Positions 8,392-15,572 of a stretch of DNA of 64,000 nucleotides are shown here, piece after piece (position 1 is the first letter of the stretch; each line of letters begins with the position of its first letter). This DNA is from Leptothrix sp. (in: b-proteobacteria) (GTDB lineage Bacteria; Pseudomonadota; Gammaproteobacteria; Burkholderiales; Burkholderiaceae_C), in contig PNKV01000009.1 of assembly GCA_013822685.1 (NCBI GenBank), positions 62,001-126,000 on the forward strand, read 5' to 3'. The notes under the pieces were generated by a model that saw only the letters and a list, made by a program, of their open reading frames with translations, searched no databases and was not told where the DNA came from. The translations under genes were made by a program, and so were the position numbers.

Positions 8392-9990
8392 ATGTTCGAC
8401 TTGATGAATCAAAACACCCCCCTCGCGGCTGAGTTGCCGCCCACGCCCTCGACCGTCGATCAGACCGTTTCCGCAGAGGCCGCCTCCATCCCCGACGTGC
8501 CCGTTGAGGCACCGCCCGAAGTGCCCCAGCGCTTCGACACCCTGCCGCTGGACGCCAAGCTGCTGCGCGCCATCGATTACCCGACGATGTCGCCCATCCA
8601 GGCCAAGGCCATCCCCTTGGTGCTGGCGGGCCGCGACGTCATGGGCGCCGCGCAGACCGGCACCGGCAAGACCGCCGCCTTCTCGATCCCGCTGCTTCAG
8701 AAGATGATGAAGCACGAGAACCCCAGCATGTCGCCCGCCCGCCACCCGGTGCGCGCCCTCGTGCTGACCCCCACGCGTGAACTGGCCGACCAGGTCGCGG
8801 TCAACATCAAGAAGTACGCCAGCAAGACCAACTTGCGTTCGGCCGTGGTGTTCGGCGGCATGAACATGAAAGAGCAGACGGTCGAGCTGAAAGCCGGCGT
8901 CGAGGTGCTGATCGCCACCCCGGGCCGCCTGCTGGACCACATCGAAGCCAAGAACTGCATCCTGTCGCAGGTCGAATACGTCGTGCTCGACGAGGCTGAC
9001 CGCATGCTGGACATCGGCTTCCTGCCCGACCTGCAGCGCATCCTGAGCTACCTGCCCAAGCAGCGCCAGACGCTGTTGTTCTCGGCCACCTTCTCGCCCG
9101 AGATCAAGAAGCTGGCGCAGAGCTACCTGCAAGACCCGATCCTGGTTGAGACGGCCCGCCCCAACCAAACGGCCACCAACGTCGAGCAGCGTTTCTACCG
9201 CACCACCGATGACGACAAGCGCAGCGTGATCCTGCAGATCCTGCGCGAGCGCAGCATCACGCAGAGCATCGTGTTCGTGAACTCGAAGCTGGGCGCGTCG
9301 CGCCTGGCCCGTTCGTTCGAGCGCGATGGCCTGAAGACCTCGGCCCTGCACGGCGACAAGTCGCAAGAAGAACGCCTCAAGGCCCTGGCCGCTTTCAAGG
9401 CCGGCGAGATCGAGTTGCTGGTGGCCACCGACGTGGCCGCCCGCGGCATCGACATCGCGGCCCTGCCGGCGGTGTTCAACTTCGACATCCCCTTCGGCGC
9501 CGAAGACTATGTGCACCGCATTGGCCGCACTGGCCGCGCGGGCGCCTCAGGCTTGGCCGTGTCGCTGGTCACGTCATCCGATGCGCGCCTGATGGCCGAC
9601 ATCGAGAAGCTGATCAAGAAGAAGATCGAGGTCGAGCCTTTCGAGTTGCAGGACGATCGCCGTCAGCGTCGTGAATCGCGCTACAGCGAAGACCGTTCCG
9701 AGCCTTCATCTGTCGCGTCGCCAGCATCGTCGTTTGGCGACCGTGATGGCTCGTCGCGTGACCGTGATGCTGGCCGTTCCGCCGCGCGCCCTGTGCGCCC
9801 GGCCTACCGCCGCTCCGAGCCCGTCGATCCCTTCTTCAACAAGCCTTACGAGCCTGCTGCCAACGCCGATCCTGTCTGGGAAGACAAGAGCGCCACGCCG
9901 GCCAGTGGCACCAGCAGCGTGTCGCGTTTCATCAAGCCCAAGCGCAAGGTAGCCGCCTTGTTGGGCGGCCCCGGCTCACTCTGCCGCTGA
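8392..9990 (+). CDS. DEAD-box ATP-dependent RNA helicase, RhlE-type
   Basis: This is an RNA-remodelling helicase of 532 aa, likely acting in ribosome assembly or mRNA decay. Visible motifs are a Q-motif region (PTMSPIQAKAIP), Walker A AQTGTGKT (87-94), PTRELADQ, TPGRLLDH, DEAD (200-203), SAT (231-233), and the RecA2 motif HRIGRTGRAG. The C-terminus past about residue 430 is a low-complexity Arg/Ser/Asp tail ending in a basic patch (RFIKPKRK), as in RhlE proteins. A start at 8392 follows a GGAGGGG ribosome-binding site; an in-frame ATG at 8404 is an alternative. The last 15 bp overlap the convergent AraC-type gene. Confidence 0.93.
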   Translation: MFDLMNQNTPLAAELPPTPSTVDQTVSAEAASIPDVPVEAPPEVPQRFDTLPLDAKLLRAIDYPTMSPIQAKAIPLVLAGRDVMGAAQTGTGKTAAFSIPLLQKMMKHENPSMSPARHPVRALVLTPTRELADQVAVNIKKYASKTNLRSAVVFGGMNMKEQTVELKAGVEVLIATPGRLLDHIEAKNCILSQVEYVVLDEADRMLDIGFLPDLQRILSYLPKQRQTLLFSATFSPEIKKLAQSYLQDPILVETARPNQTATNVEQRFYRTTDDDKRSVILQILRERSITQSIVFVNSKLGASRLARSFERDGLKTSALHGDKSQEERLKALAAFKAGEIELLVATDVAARGIDIAALPAVFNFDIPFGAEDYVHRIGRTGRAGASGLAVSLVTSSDARLMADIEKLIKKKIEVEPFELQDDRRQRRESRYSEDRSEPSSVASPASSFGDRDGSSRDRDAGRSAARPVRPAYRRSEPVDPFFNKPYEPAANADPVWEDKSATPASGTSSVSRFIKPKRKVAALLGGPGSLCR

Positions 9991-10932
9991 TGGCTCCTCG
10001 GGCGACAGGGCGCGGTTGCGCTGCTGTCGCCACACCGAGGGCGACACCCCGTATTCGCGCTTGAAGGCCTGGCTGAACGCGGCCTCCGAGGCATAGCCCA
10101 CCTGGTCCGCCACGCGGCTGATCGACAGGCCACTGTGGTTGCCCAGTTGCCGCGCGGCCAGCCGCATGCGGTGGCGCGTCAGGTAGGTCAGGGGCGGCTC
10201 GCCCAGGGCCTGGCTGAAACGGTCGGCAAAGGCTGATCGAGACAGGCAGGCGTGTTGCGCCAGCTCAGGCACGGTCCAGTTGTGGCGCGGGTTCTGGTGC
10301 ATCTGGGCCAGGGCCACCGACAAGGCGCGGTCCTTCAAGGCAGCGAGCCAGTTGCCCGAATCCTCGGGGATCGATTCCACATAGTCCCGCAGGCATTCCA
10401 TGAACAGGATGTCGCCCAGACGGTTGATGATGGCTTGTTGCGCGGGCCTGCGGGCCGACACCTCCTGCGCCAAAAACTGCAGCCCGATGCCCAGCCACAG
10501 CGGCGGTGCCTCACCCAGGCCGCGCAGGTGCATCAAAGGGGGCAGGGCCGCGATCAGGGGTGCGGCCATGTCGATGTCAAAGCGCGCATGCCCGCTGATC
10601 AGGCGGCACACCGGGCCGCCGCCGCCCAGCTTGAGTGCATCAAGGTCAGAGGTGCTCAGGTGCGGCAAGAGGTCTTCCGTCTGCGCCATGGTGTGGGGCT
10701 TGTCCTGCACCTTGTGCGCACTGCCGGCTGGCAGCACCAGCAGGTCGCCGGTCTGCATCAACAACGGCTCTTCACCCTCGCGGACCAGCCAGCATTGGCC
10801 TGCGCCCACCGTGTGAAAGGCCGCCAGGCCGGGGGTGTGCATGTGCAGCGACCAAGGCGCGGTCAACTCGGTGTAGGCGAACACGACACCGTTGAAATGC
10901 ATGTCGTCGAGGATCAGGCTGAGTGGGTCCAT
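9976..10932 (-). CDS. AraC-family transcriptional regulator with N-terminal cupin domain
   Basis: The 318-aa regulator has an N-terminal cupin-like sensor (residues ~5-180, with HTVGAGQCWLV and GDLLVLPAGSAHKV). A C-terminal pair of helix-turn-helix motifs runs from ~212 to 305; the second ends with the family signature VGYASEAAFSQAFKREYGVSP. It is transcribed divergently from alkB, with a 186-bp shared control region holding a long-spaced 12-bp inverted repeat. This suggests, without proving, that it controls alkB in response to alkanes or their oxidation products. It is not AlkS-like (no LuxR/MalT architecture). Confidence 0.9.
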   Translation of the reverse strand: MDPLSLILDDMHFNGVVFAYTELTAPWSLHMHTPGLAAFHTVGAGQCWLVREGEEPLLMQTGDLLVLPAGSAHKVQDKPHTMAQTEDLLPHLSTSDLDALKLGGGGPVCRLISGHARFDIDMAAPLIAALPPLMHLRGLGEAPPLWLGIGLQFLAQEVSARRPAQQAIINRLGDILFMECLRDYVESIPEDSGNWLAALKDRALSVALAQMHQNPRHNWTVPELAQHACLSRSAFADRFSQALGEPPLTYLTRHRMRLAARQLGNHSGLSISRVADQVGYASEAAFSQAFKREYGVSPSVWRQQRNRALSPEEPSAAE

Positions 10933-10961
10933 GGCGTCAGCATGCCATGTTCTGCAAGTGG

Positions 10962-11039
10962 TGATCCGCCGCCAAATGGGCGTGATTCACCGGCCTTGGT
11001 GAGGCTCAGGGTTAACGTGGATTCGAGGGCGGCGGATCA
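10962..11039. promoter_or_regulatory. Long-spaced inverted repeat in the araC-type/alkB intergenic region
   Basis: Two perfect 12-bp arms, TGATCCGCCGCC (10962-10973) and GGCGGCGGATCA (11028-11039), are separated by 54 bp between the divergent regulator and alkB. A smaller repeat, TCACC/GGTGA, lies between them. Arm spacing near an integral number of helical turns would suit a looping or paired-site AraC-type regulator. No convincing -35/-10 pair for alkB could be fixed. Confidence 0.45.
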
Positions 11040-11118
11040 GTGAAGTGACGCGGCTTTCTGGCGCTTCACGCCCAAGCCGCTTCGTTTGACACTGCGGTCA
11101 TCCTCACAGGAGTTCACC

Positions 11119-12294
11119 GTGCAACAGCCCACCACCCTCCCGGCCCCTTGGGTCGATTCCAAACGCTACTTGTGGCTGCTCAGCCCGGCCGTCACCTTGA
11201 TCGCTGGCGCCGGCCTGCTGGGCTTCTGGCAGTACGAGCAGGCCTGGTTGCTGTGGATCGGTTTTGCGGTTTTGTACGGCCTGATCCCGGCGCTGGATTG
11301 GCTCATTGGCGAAGACCGCCACAACCCGCCGGCCGAGGCCTTGGCCGCGCTGGAGGCCGACCGCTTTTACAGCTGGGTCACCTACGCCTTCGTGCCGATG
11401 CAGATGGCCACGCTCTGCCTGGGCGGCTGGCTGGCGGTGACCCACGATCTGCCCTGGTACCACCTGCTGGGCCTGAGCCTGAGCGTGGGCATCATCAATG
11501 GCATCGGCATCAACACAGCCCATGAGCTGGGCCACAAAAAATCCAAGTTCGACCGCTGGCTGGCCCGCATCGCGCTGGCGCCCACGTTGTACGGCCACTT
11601 CTTTGTCGAGCACAACCGTGGACACCACAAGAACGTGGCCACGCCAGATGATCCGGCCAGCTCGCGCTTTGGCGAGTCGTTCTATGCCTTCCTGCCCCGC
11701 ACGGTGATTGGCAGCTTCCGTTCGGCCTGGCACCTGGAGGCCGAGCGCCTGGGGCGCCTGGGCAAAAGCGCCTGGAGCTGGCAGAACGAGAACCTGCAGT
11801 CGTGGGCCATGTCGGTGGTGCTGTTCGGCGCGATGGTGGCCGTGCTGGGCTGGGCCGTGCTGCCTTTCCTGATCATCCAGGCGGTGTATGGCTTTTCCTT
11901 GCTGGAGGTTGTGAACTACCTGGAGCACTACGGCTTGCTGCGCCAACAGGGCAAGGATGGCCGCTTTGTGCGCTGCGAGCCCGAGCATTCCTGGAACAGC
12001 AACCACATCGTCACCAACCTGTTCCTGTACCACCTGCAGCGCCACTCTGATCACCATGCCAATCCCACCCGGCATTACCAGTCTCTGCGCCACTTCGACA
12101 ACAGCCCGCAACTGCCTTCAGGCTATGCCGGCATGATTGTGCTGGCCTACATCCCGCCGCTTTGGTACGCGGTGATGAACAAGCGTGTGCTGGCACATTA
12201 CAAAGGCGACATCGGCCTGATCAACCTGCAGCCCTCCAAGCGTGCTGCATTGCTGGCGCGCCACCGTGAAGCTGGCCAGCAGGCCCGTGCCTGA
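11119..12294 (+). CDS. alkB: Alkane 1-monooxygenase AlkB (membrane di-iron hydroxylase)
   Basis: AlkB hydroxylates the terminal carbon of medium-chain n-alkanes in the inner membrane, using electrons from rubredoxin. The 391-aa protein has several hydrophobic segments and all hallmark histidine motifs: HELGHK (135-140), EHNRGHH (164-170) and LQRHSDHH (306-313). It also has the AlkB-specific motif NYLEHYGLLRQ (266-276), which separates it from fatty-acid desaturases and xylene monooxygenases. The GTG at 11119 is preferred because CAGGAG lies 7 bp upstream. A rubredoxin gene follows 17 bp downstream, so the pair is probably one operon. Confidence 0.96.
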   Translation: MQQPTTLPAPWVDSKRYLWLLSPAVTLIAGAGLLGFWQYEQAWLLWIGFAVLYGLIPALDWLIGEDRHNPPAEALAALEADRFYSWVTYAFVPMQMATLCLGGWLAVTHDLPWYHLLGLSLSVGIINGIGINTAHELGHKKSKFDRWLARIALAPTLYGHFFVEHNRGHHKNVATPDDPASSRFGESFYAFLPRTVIGSFRSAWHLEAERLGRLGKSAWSWQNENLQSWAMSVVLFGAMVAVLGWAVLPFLIIQAVYGFSLLEVVNYLEHYGLLRQQGKDGRFVRCEPEHSWNSNHIVTNLFLYHLQRHSDHHANPTRHYQSLRHFDNSPQLPSGYAGMIVLAYIPPLWYAVMNKRVLAHYKGDIGLINLQPSKRAALLARHREAGQQARA

Positions 12295-12311
12295 GCAGGA
12301 GCGAGTGAAGC

Positions 12312-12476
12312 ATGCGATACCGCTGCCCCAACTGCGACCACGTCTATGACGAAGACAAGGGCGAGCCCCACGAGGGGTTTCCGCCCGGCACGGCCTGGTC
12401 ACTGATTCCGGACGACTGGTCTTGCCTTTCGTGCGCGGTGCGCGACAAGGTCGACTTCGAGGTGTTGGCCAACTGA
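12312..12476 (+). CDS. Rubredoxin (AlkG1-like subtype)
   Basis: This is a small iron-sulfur electron carrier of 54 aa. The Fe-binding cysteines are in CPNC (5-8) and CLSC (38-41), with the usual VYDEDKGEP, GFPPGT and IPDDW segments between. GGAG upstream supports the ATG. After the second Cys pair the sequence reads AVRDKVDFE, one residue longer than in AlkG2-type rubredoxins and containing the Arg insertion described for AlkG1-type proteins. AlkG1-type rubredoxins failed to support AlkB in published complementation work, so this neighbour may not be the direct electron donor. Confidence 0.92.
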   Translation: MRYRCPNCDHVYDEDKGEPHEGFPPGTAWSLIPDDWSCLSCAVRDKVDFEVLAN

Positions 12477-12610
12477 GCCGAGCTTGGCGTGCAGGCCTGG
12501 GCAGGGATTTACGCTTACACACAATGCCATCGATTTCTCGCAGAATGGAAATGGCCTGGAAGTTGGCAGGCGCCGCATGCCTTGTGCATGCACACCGAGA
12601 GGCAGCGAGC

Positions 12611-13309
12611 ATGTCAGCGTTCAAGAACACACTGGTGATCCTGGCCATGGGCCTGGGTGGTTTGGCTCACGCGGGTCAGCCCGCCGTCTGGAAGATCGAG
12701 GGGCGCATCACCAGCATCGACGTCTCGGCGGACCCCAGTTTCGCCGACCTGTGGGCGAAGTTCGCGGTTGGCCAGGACTACGTGGCCACCTTCAAGGTCG
12801 ACCTGGATGCCGTGTCGGATGAGGGGTTTCAATTCGCGTACGCCCGGGACAGCAGCATCCAGTTCAAGCAGGCCGGATTGACCTACCAACTTGGCTTCAT
12901 CGGCAATGGCATCACGGTCGGGCTGGGAGGGCTGGATCTGGGTTATGGCTACGGCGCCTTGCAGGGCGGCGACGCGCAAACCCCGGGTGTGGCCCATGCC
13001 TGGCATTTCGCCGGAAACATCCCCAACTCTCCTCGCAGCGAACCGCCGCTGTGGTCTGCCAACGCCGCCATCAACGCAGGTGCTTTGTCGTTCAACCCTG
13101 TCCAATTCGGCTTCGTGGGCAGTGGGCTGGACAACCTGGGTACCTATGTCCATGCCAGCGTGGACCGCATGACGACCAATGTGGGTGGTGGTTCGATCAG
13201 CAGTGCGGTGCCCGAGGCCAACATCCTGCTCATGGAACTGGCCGGTGGCCTGCCCTGCTTGGTGGCGGCAGCGCTGGTGCGGCGCCGTAGGTCCAGTCGC
13301 AAGGCCTGA
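12611..13309 (+). CDS. PEP-CTERM-type exported protein with a degenerate PEA motif
   Basis: The 232-aa precursor has a signal peptide (hydrophobic core LVILAMGLGGLAHA, cleavage near residue 21) and a Gly-rich beta-type passenger. Its C-terminal tail follows the PEP-CTERM plan: VPEANILLMELAGG, a hydrophobic helix, then RRRRSSRK. The third motif residue is Ala rather than Pro, so exosortase recognition is uncertain. A ribosome-binding site GAGAGG precedes the ATG at 12611; longer in-frame starts at 12524 and 12545 are possible but lack a better leader. The passenger is unrecognised. A 36-bp repeat begins directly after its stop. Confidence 0.75.
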   Translation: MSAFKNTLVILAMGLGGLAHAGQPAVWKIEGRITSIDVSADPSFADLWAKFAVGQDYVATFKVDLDAVSDEGFQFAYARDSSIQFKQAGLTYQLGFIGNGITVGLGGLDLGYGYGALQGGDAQTPGVAHAWHFAGNIPNSPRSEPPLWSANAAINAGALSFNPVQFGFVGSGLDNLGTYVHASVDRMTTNVGGGSISSAVPEANILLMELAGGLPCLVAAALVRRRRSSRKA

Positions 13310-13345
13310 TAGGCCGAATGGGGGTTCTTCTCGAAGCGCTTGGGG
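13310..13345 (+). repeat. 36-bp direct repeat, copy 1 (mtgA-derived)
   Basis: These 36 bases are identical, in the same orientation, to 14830-14865 inside mtgA. There, on the minus strand, they encode the peptide PKRFEKNPHSAY. Copy 1 starts at the base right after the stop of the PEP-CTERM gene. The two copies bracket the sigma / anti-sigma / DoxX genes. Confidence 0.9.
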
Positions 13346-13371
13346 TTGACTTCGAGGTGCTCGACACCTGA
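13345..13371 (+). other. Possible remnant of a rubredoxin 3' end
   Basis: This stretch reads VDFEVLDT-stop and matches the last 27 bases of the rubredoxin gene (12450-12476) at 22 positions, including the stop. No upstream rubredoxin codons remain; the 36-bp mtgA-like repeat abuts it. It can also be read as a 17-codon open frame from an ATG at 13318. The match is short and could be chance. Confidence 0.3.
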
Positions 13372-13405
13372 TCTGCTTGTAAAGTGGGGGTGATGCCACC
13401 CCTCG

Positions 13406-13417
13406 GGTCTTAAGACC
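13406..13417. promoter_or_regulatory. 12-bp perfect palindrome before the ECF sigma gene
   Basis: GGTCTTAAGACC is a perfect palindrome that ends 10 bp before the likely ATG of the sigma gene, where a ribosome-binding site would be expected. It may be an operator; no regulator can be assigned. Confidence 0.3.
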
Positions 13418-13427
13418 TGTGCCCACC

Positions 13428-14048
13428 ATGACCTCCGCCGCCGCCGTCCCGGATGACGACCTGCTCGATTCGGGCTACCTGAGCCTGCTGCGGCAGCAGA
13501 TGGTGAAGTTCGCCCACCTGCACCTGGGCGATGCCCACCTGGCCGAAGACGCCGTGCAAGAAGCCCTGGCCGGTGCCCTGGTGGGGGCCGAGCGCTTCGC
13601 GGGCCGCGCGGCGCTCAAGACCTGGGTGTTCGCCATCCTTAAAAACAAGGTGGCCGATGTCTTGCGCCACAAGCAGCGCATGGTGGACGCCAGCAGCCTG
13701 TGTAAGGAAAACGAAGAAGACGCGACCAATGAATTGTTTGACCAGCGTGGTCACTGGTTGGCGGACAGCCGCCCCACCGCCTGGGATGATCCGCAGGCCT
13801 GTCTGGCGCAGCAGCAGTTCTGGTTGGTGTTCGAGGCCTGCCTGGAGGGCGTGCCGGCCCAGCATTCGCGCGTGTTCATGATGCGCGAGTTCATGGGCTT
13901 TGAAACCGACGAGATTTGCTTGACGGTGGGCATCACCTCGGCCAACCTGTTCGTCATGCTGCACCGGGCGCGCCTGCGCTTGCAAGAGTGCCTGGGCCAG
14001 CGTTGGTTCGACGCCGCTGATGCACCGACAAAGAAGGGACGTCGATGA
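13428..14048 (+). CDS. ECF-type RNA polymerase sigma factor
   Basis: This is an alternative sigma factor of about 206 aa. Region 2 is visible as LGDAHLAEDAVQEALAGAL and the RAALKTWVFAILKNKVADVL helix. Region 4 includes VFMMREFMGFETDEICLTVG followed by the HTH recognition helix and MLHRARLRLQ. It is followed with a 4-bp ATGA overlap by a zinc-finger anti-sigma gene and then a DoxX gene, a grouping seen for one proteobacterial ECF family. ATG 13428 or GTG 13419 could be the start; neither has a clear ribosome-binding site. Confidence 0.9.
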   Translation: MTSAAAVPDDDLLDSGYLSLLRQQMVKFAHLHLGDAHLAEDAVQEALAGALVGAERFAGRAALKTWVFAILKNKVADVLRHKQRMVDASSLCKENEEDATNELFDQRGHWLADSRPTAWDDPQACLAQQQFWLVFEACLEGVPAQHSRVFMMREFMGFETDEICLTVGITSANLFVMLHRARLRLQECLGQRWFDAADAPTKKGRR

Positions 14049-14251
14049 ATTGCGATCGAGCCACCCGACTGATTTCCGAGTCGCAGGACCGCCTGCTGAC
14101 CGCCGGCGAGCGCACCACCCTGGAGGCCCACACCTGGACCTGCGTGGGGTGCCGCAACTTCAAAAGGCAAGTGGGATTTTTGCGCCAGGCCATGGCCGCC
14201 TTTGCGCAGCGCCATGACGATGACGAGGATCCCCCGATGGGCCGGGTGTAA
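14045..14251 (+). CDS. Small zinc-finger anti-sigma factor (zf-HC2 type)
   Basis: The product is a 68-aa soluble protein with the anti-sigma zinc-binding pattern H-x3-C-x2-C in HTWTCVGC (about residues 29-36) and an acidic, charged tail. It has no membrane segment. Its ATG overlaps the sigma-factor stop (ATGA), the standard arrangement for a cognate pair. It likely binds region 4 of the sigma factor and releases it on a redox or metal signal; that role is inferred from the family. Confidence 0.85.
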   Translation: MNCDRATRLISESQDRLLTAGERTTLEAHTWTCVGCRNFKRQVGFLRQAMAAFAQRHDDDEDPPMGRV

Positions 14252-14300
14252 GAACTCGCCGGTCTGGGCGACTCATGAACAACATTATCAGGAGCTTGCC

Positions 14301-14771
14301 ATGACCTCTCTCATCGAACGCTGGATCGCACCAGCGGCGCAACAGGCCCAGCGGGCCGAGCCTTGGGCACAGTCCCTGGCCCTGCTGGCTGCGCGCTTGT
14401 ACTTGCTGGACGTGTTCTTCAAATCGGGCCTGACCAAACTGCAGGATTGGGAGTCGACGCTCTTCCTGTTCGCCGAGGAGTACCAGGTGCCGGTCTTGCC
14501 ACCCGAGTTGGCCGCCTGGCTGGGCACGGGGGGCGAGCTGGTCTTTCCGGTGTTGCTGGCTGTGGGATTGTTCAGCCGCCCCGCCGCAGTGGGCGTGTTC
14601 TTCCTCAATGCCGTGGCGGTCTACAGCTACCCGGACATCAGCGCCGCTGGCCTGAAAGACCACGTGCTGTGGGGCGTGCTGAGCCTGGCCTTGGTGCTGT
14701 TCGGCCCGGGCCGGCTGGCGCTGGACGCCTGGCTGATGCCGCGTTGGTTGCCGTTCTTGCGTCGGCGCTGA
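14301..14771 (+). CDS. DoxX-family membrane protein
   Basis: The 156-aa membrane protein has about four hydrophobic helices and the DoxX-type segments LLAARLYLLDVFFKSGLTKLQDW and GGELVFPVLLAVGLFSRPAA. DoxX proteins are linked to quinone/thiosulfate oxidation or oxidative stress, but the biochemical role of this subgroup is not established. CAGGAG is present upstream of the ATG. It is probably the third gene of the sigma / anti-sigma operon and may be a regulon target. It ends one base before the mtgA stop codon on the other strand. Confidence 0.85.
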   Translation: MTSLIERWIAPAAQQAQRAEPWAQSLALLAARLYLLDVFFKSGLTKLQDWESTLFLFAEEYQVPVLPPELAAWLGTGGELVFPVLLAVGLFSRPAAVGVFFLNAVAVYSYPDISAAGLKDHVLWGVLSLALVLFGPGRLALDAWLMPRWLPFLRRR

Positions 14772-15572
14772 TCAGGGCAGCTCGACGCCCTGCAAGCGCG
14801 CGGCAATGGTGGCGCCCCGGCCCGAGACGTAGGCCGAATGGGGGTTCTTCTCGAAGCGCTTGGGGGCCGGCAGCATCACCGCCAGCCTGCCCGCGGGCGT
14901 GGCACTGAGCTGGCTGGCATCAACGCGGAAGTAATGGCGCGCGGCCGCTTGCGCCCCAAAGATGCCTTCGCCCCATTCCACGTTGTTCAGGTAGATGCAC
15001 AGGATGCGCTCCTTGCTCAACAGGCCTTCCAGCATGAAGGTGATCACGAACTCCTGGCCCTTGCGCAGGAAATTGCGCTCGCCACTCAAGAACAGGTTCT
15101 TGGCCAGTTGCTGGGTGATGGTCGAGCCGCCGATGACCTTGGGCGTGGCGCTCAGGGCACGCGCGGGCGCCTCGGGCGGTTTGCGCCCGCGTGATTGGGC
15201 GCGTGCCACGGCGCGTTCATAGCGGGCCTGGGCTTGTGCGCGGGCCTTGTCTGCCTTGGCCTGGGCGCGGTTGTTGCGTTTCCACGCGTTCTCCAGGGCA
15301 TCCCATTCGACACCGCTGTGGTCCGCGAAGTTGGCATCCTCGGAGGCGATCACGGCGCGCTTGAGGTTGTCGGAGATCTCGGCATAGGGCCGCCATTCCT
15401 GGCTCCACAACACCTCGTGCTTGTCGCGCGCCAACCGGAACACCTCGCTGCGCTGGAAGGTGGTGGACTGCGGATCAACCACGGCCATCAAGGCGATGCG
15501 CGCCGCGAAGTAGAGTTGCAGGGACAGGCCGCCCAGCATGATCAAAACGATGATCCGCCAAAAGTGTCGCAT
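14772..15572 (-). CDS. mtgA: Monofunctional biosynthetic peptidoglycan transglycosylase MtgA
   Basis: MtgA polymerises lipid II into glycan strands at the inner membrane. The 266-aa protein has an N-terminal membrane anchor (IIVLIMLGGLSLQLYFAARI), the catalytic glutamate in ASEDANF (E78) and the GT51 motifs GGSTITQQLAKN (148-159) and KERILCIYLNNVEWG. Compared with E. coli MtgA, an extra Ala/Arg/Lys-rich stretch of about 45 residues (102-146) lies before GGSTITQQ. Its ATG shares one base with the aroE stop (TGATG). The 3' region contains copy 2 of the 36-bp direct repeat. Confidence 0.95.
   Translation of the reverse strand: MRHFWRIIVLIMLGGLSLQLYFAARIALMAVVDPQSTTFQRSEVFRLARDKHEVLWSQEWRPYAEISDNLKRAVIASEDANFADHSGVEWDALENAWKRNNRAQAKADKARAQAQARYERAVARAQSRGRKPPEAPARALSATPKVIGGSTITQQLAKNLFLSGERNFLRKGQEFVITFMLEGLLSKERILCIYLNNVEWGEGIFGAQAAARHYFRVDASQLSATPAGRLAVMLPAPKRFEKNPHSAYVSGRGATIAARLQGVELP
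14830..14865 (+). repeat. 36-bp direct repeat, copy 2 (inside mtgA)
   Basis: Identical to 13310-13345 over 36 bases. Here it is part of the mtgA coding sequence, 58 bp from the mtgA stop, so this is taken as the parental copy. Confidence 0.9.
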
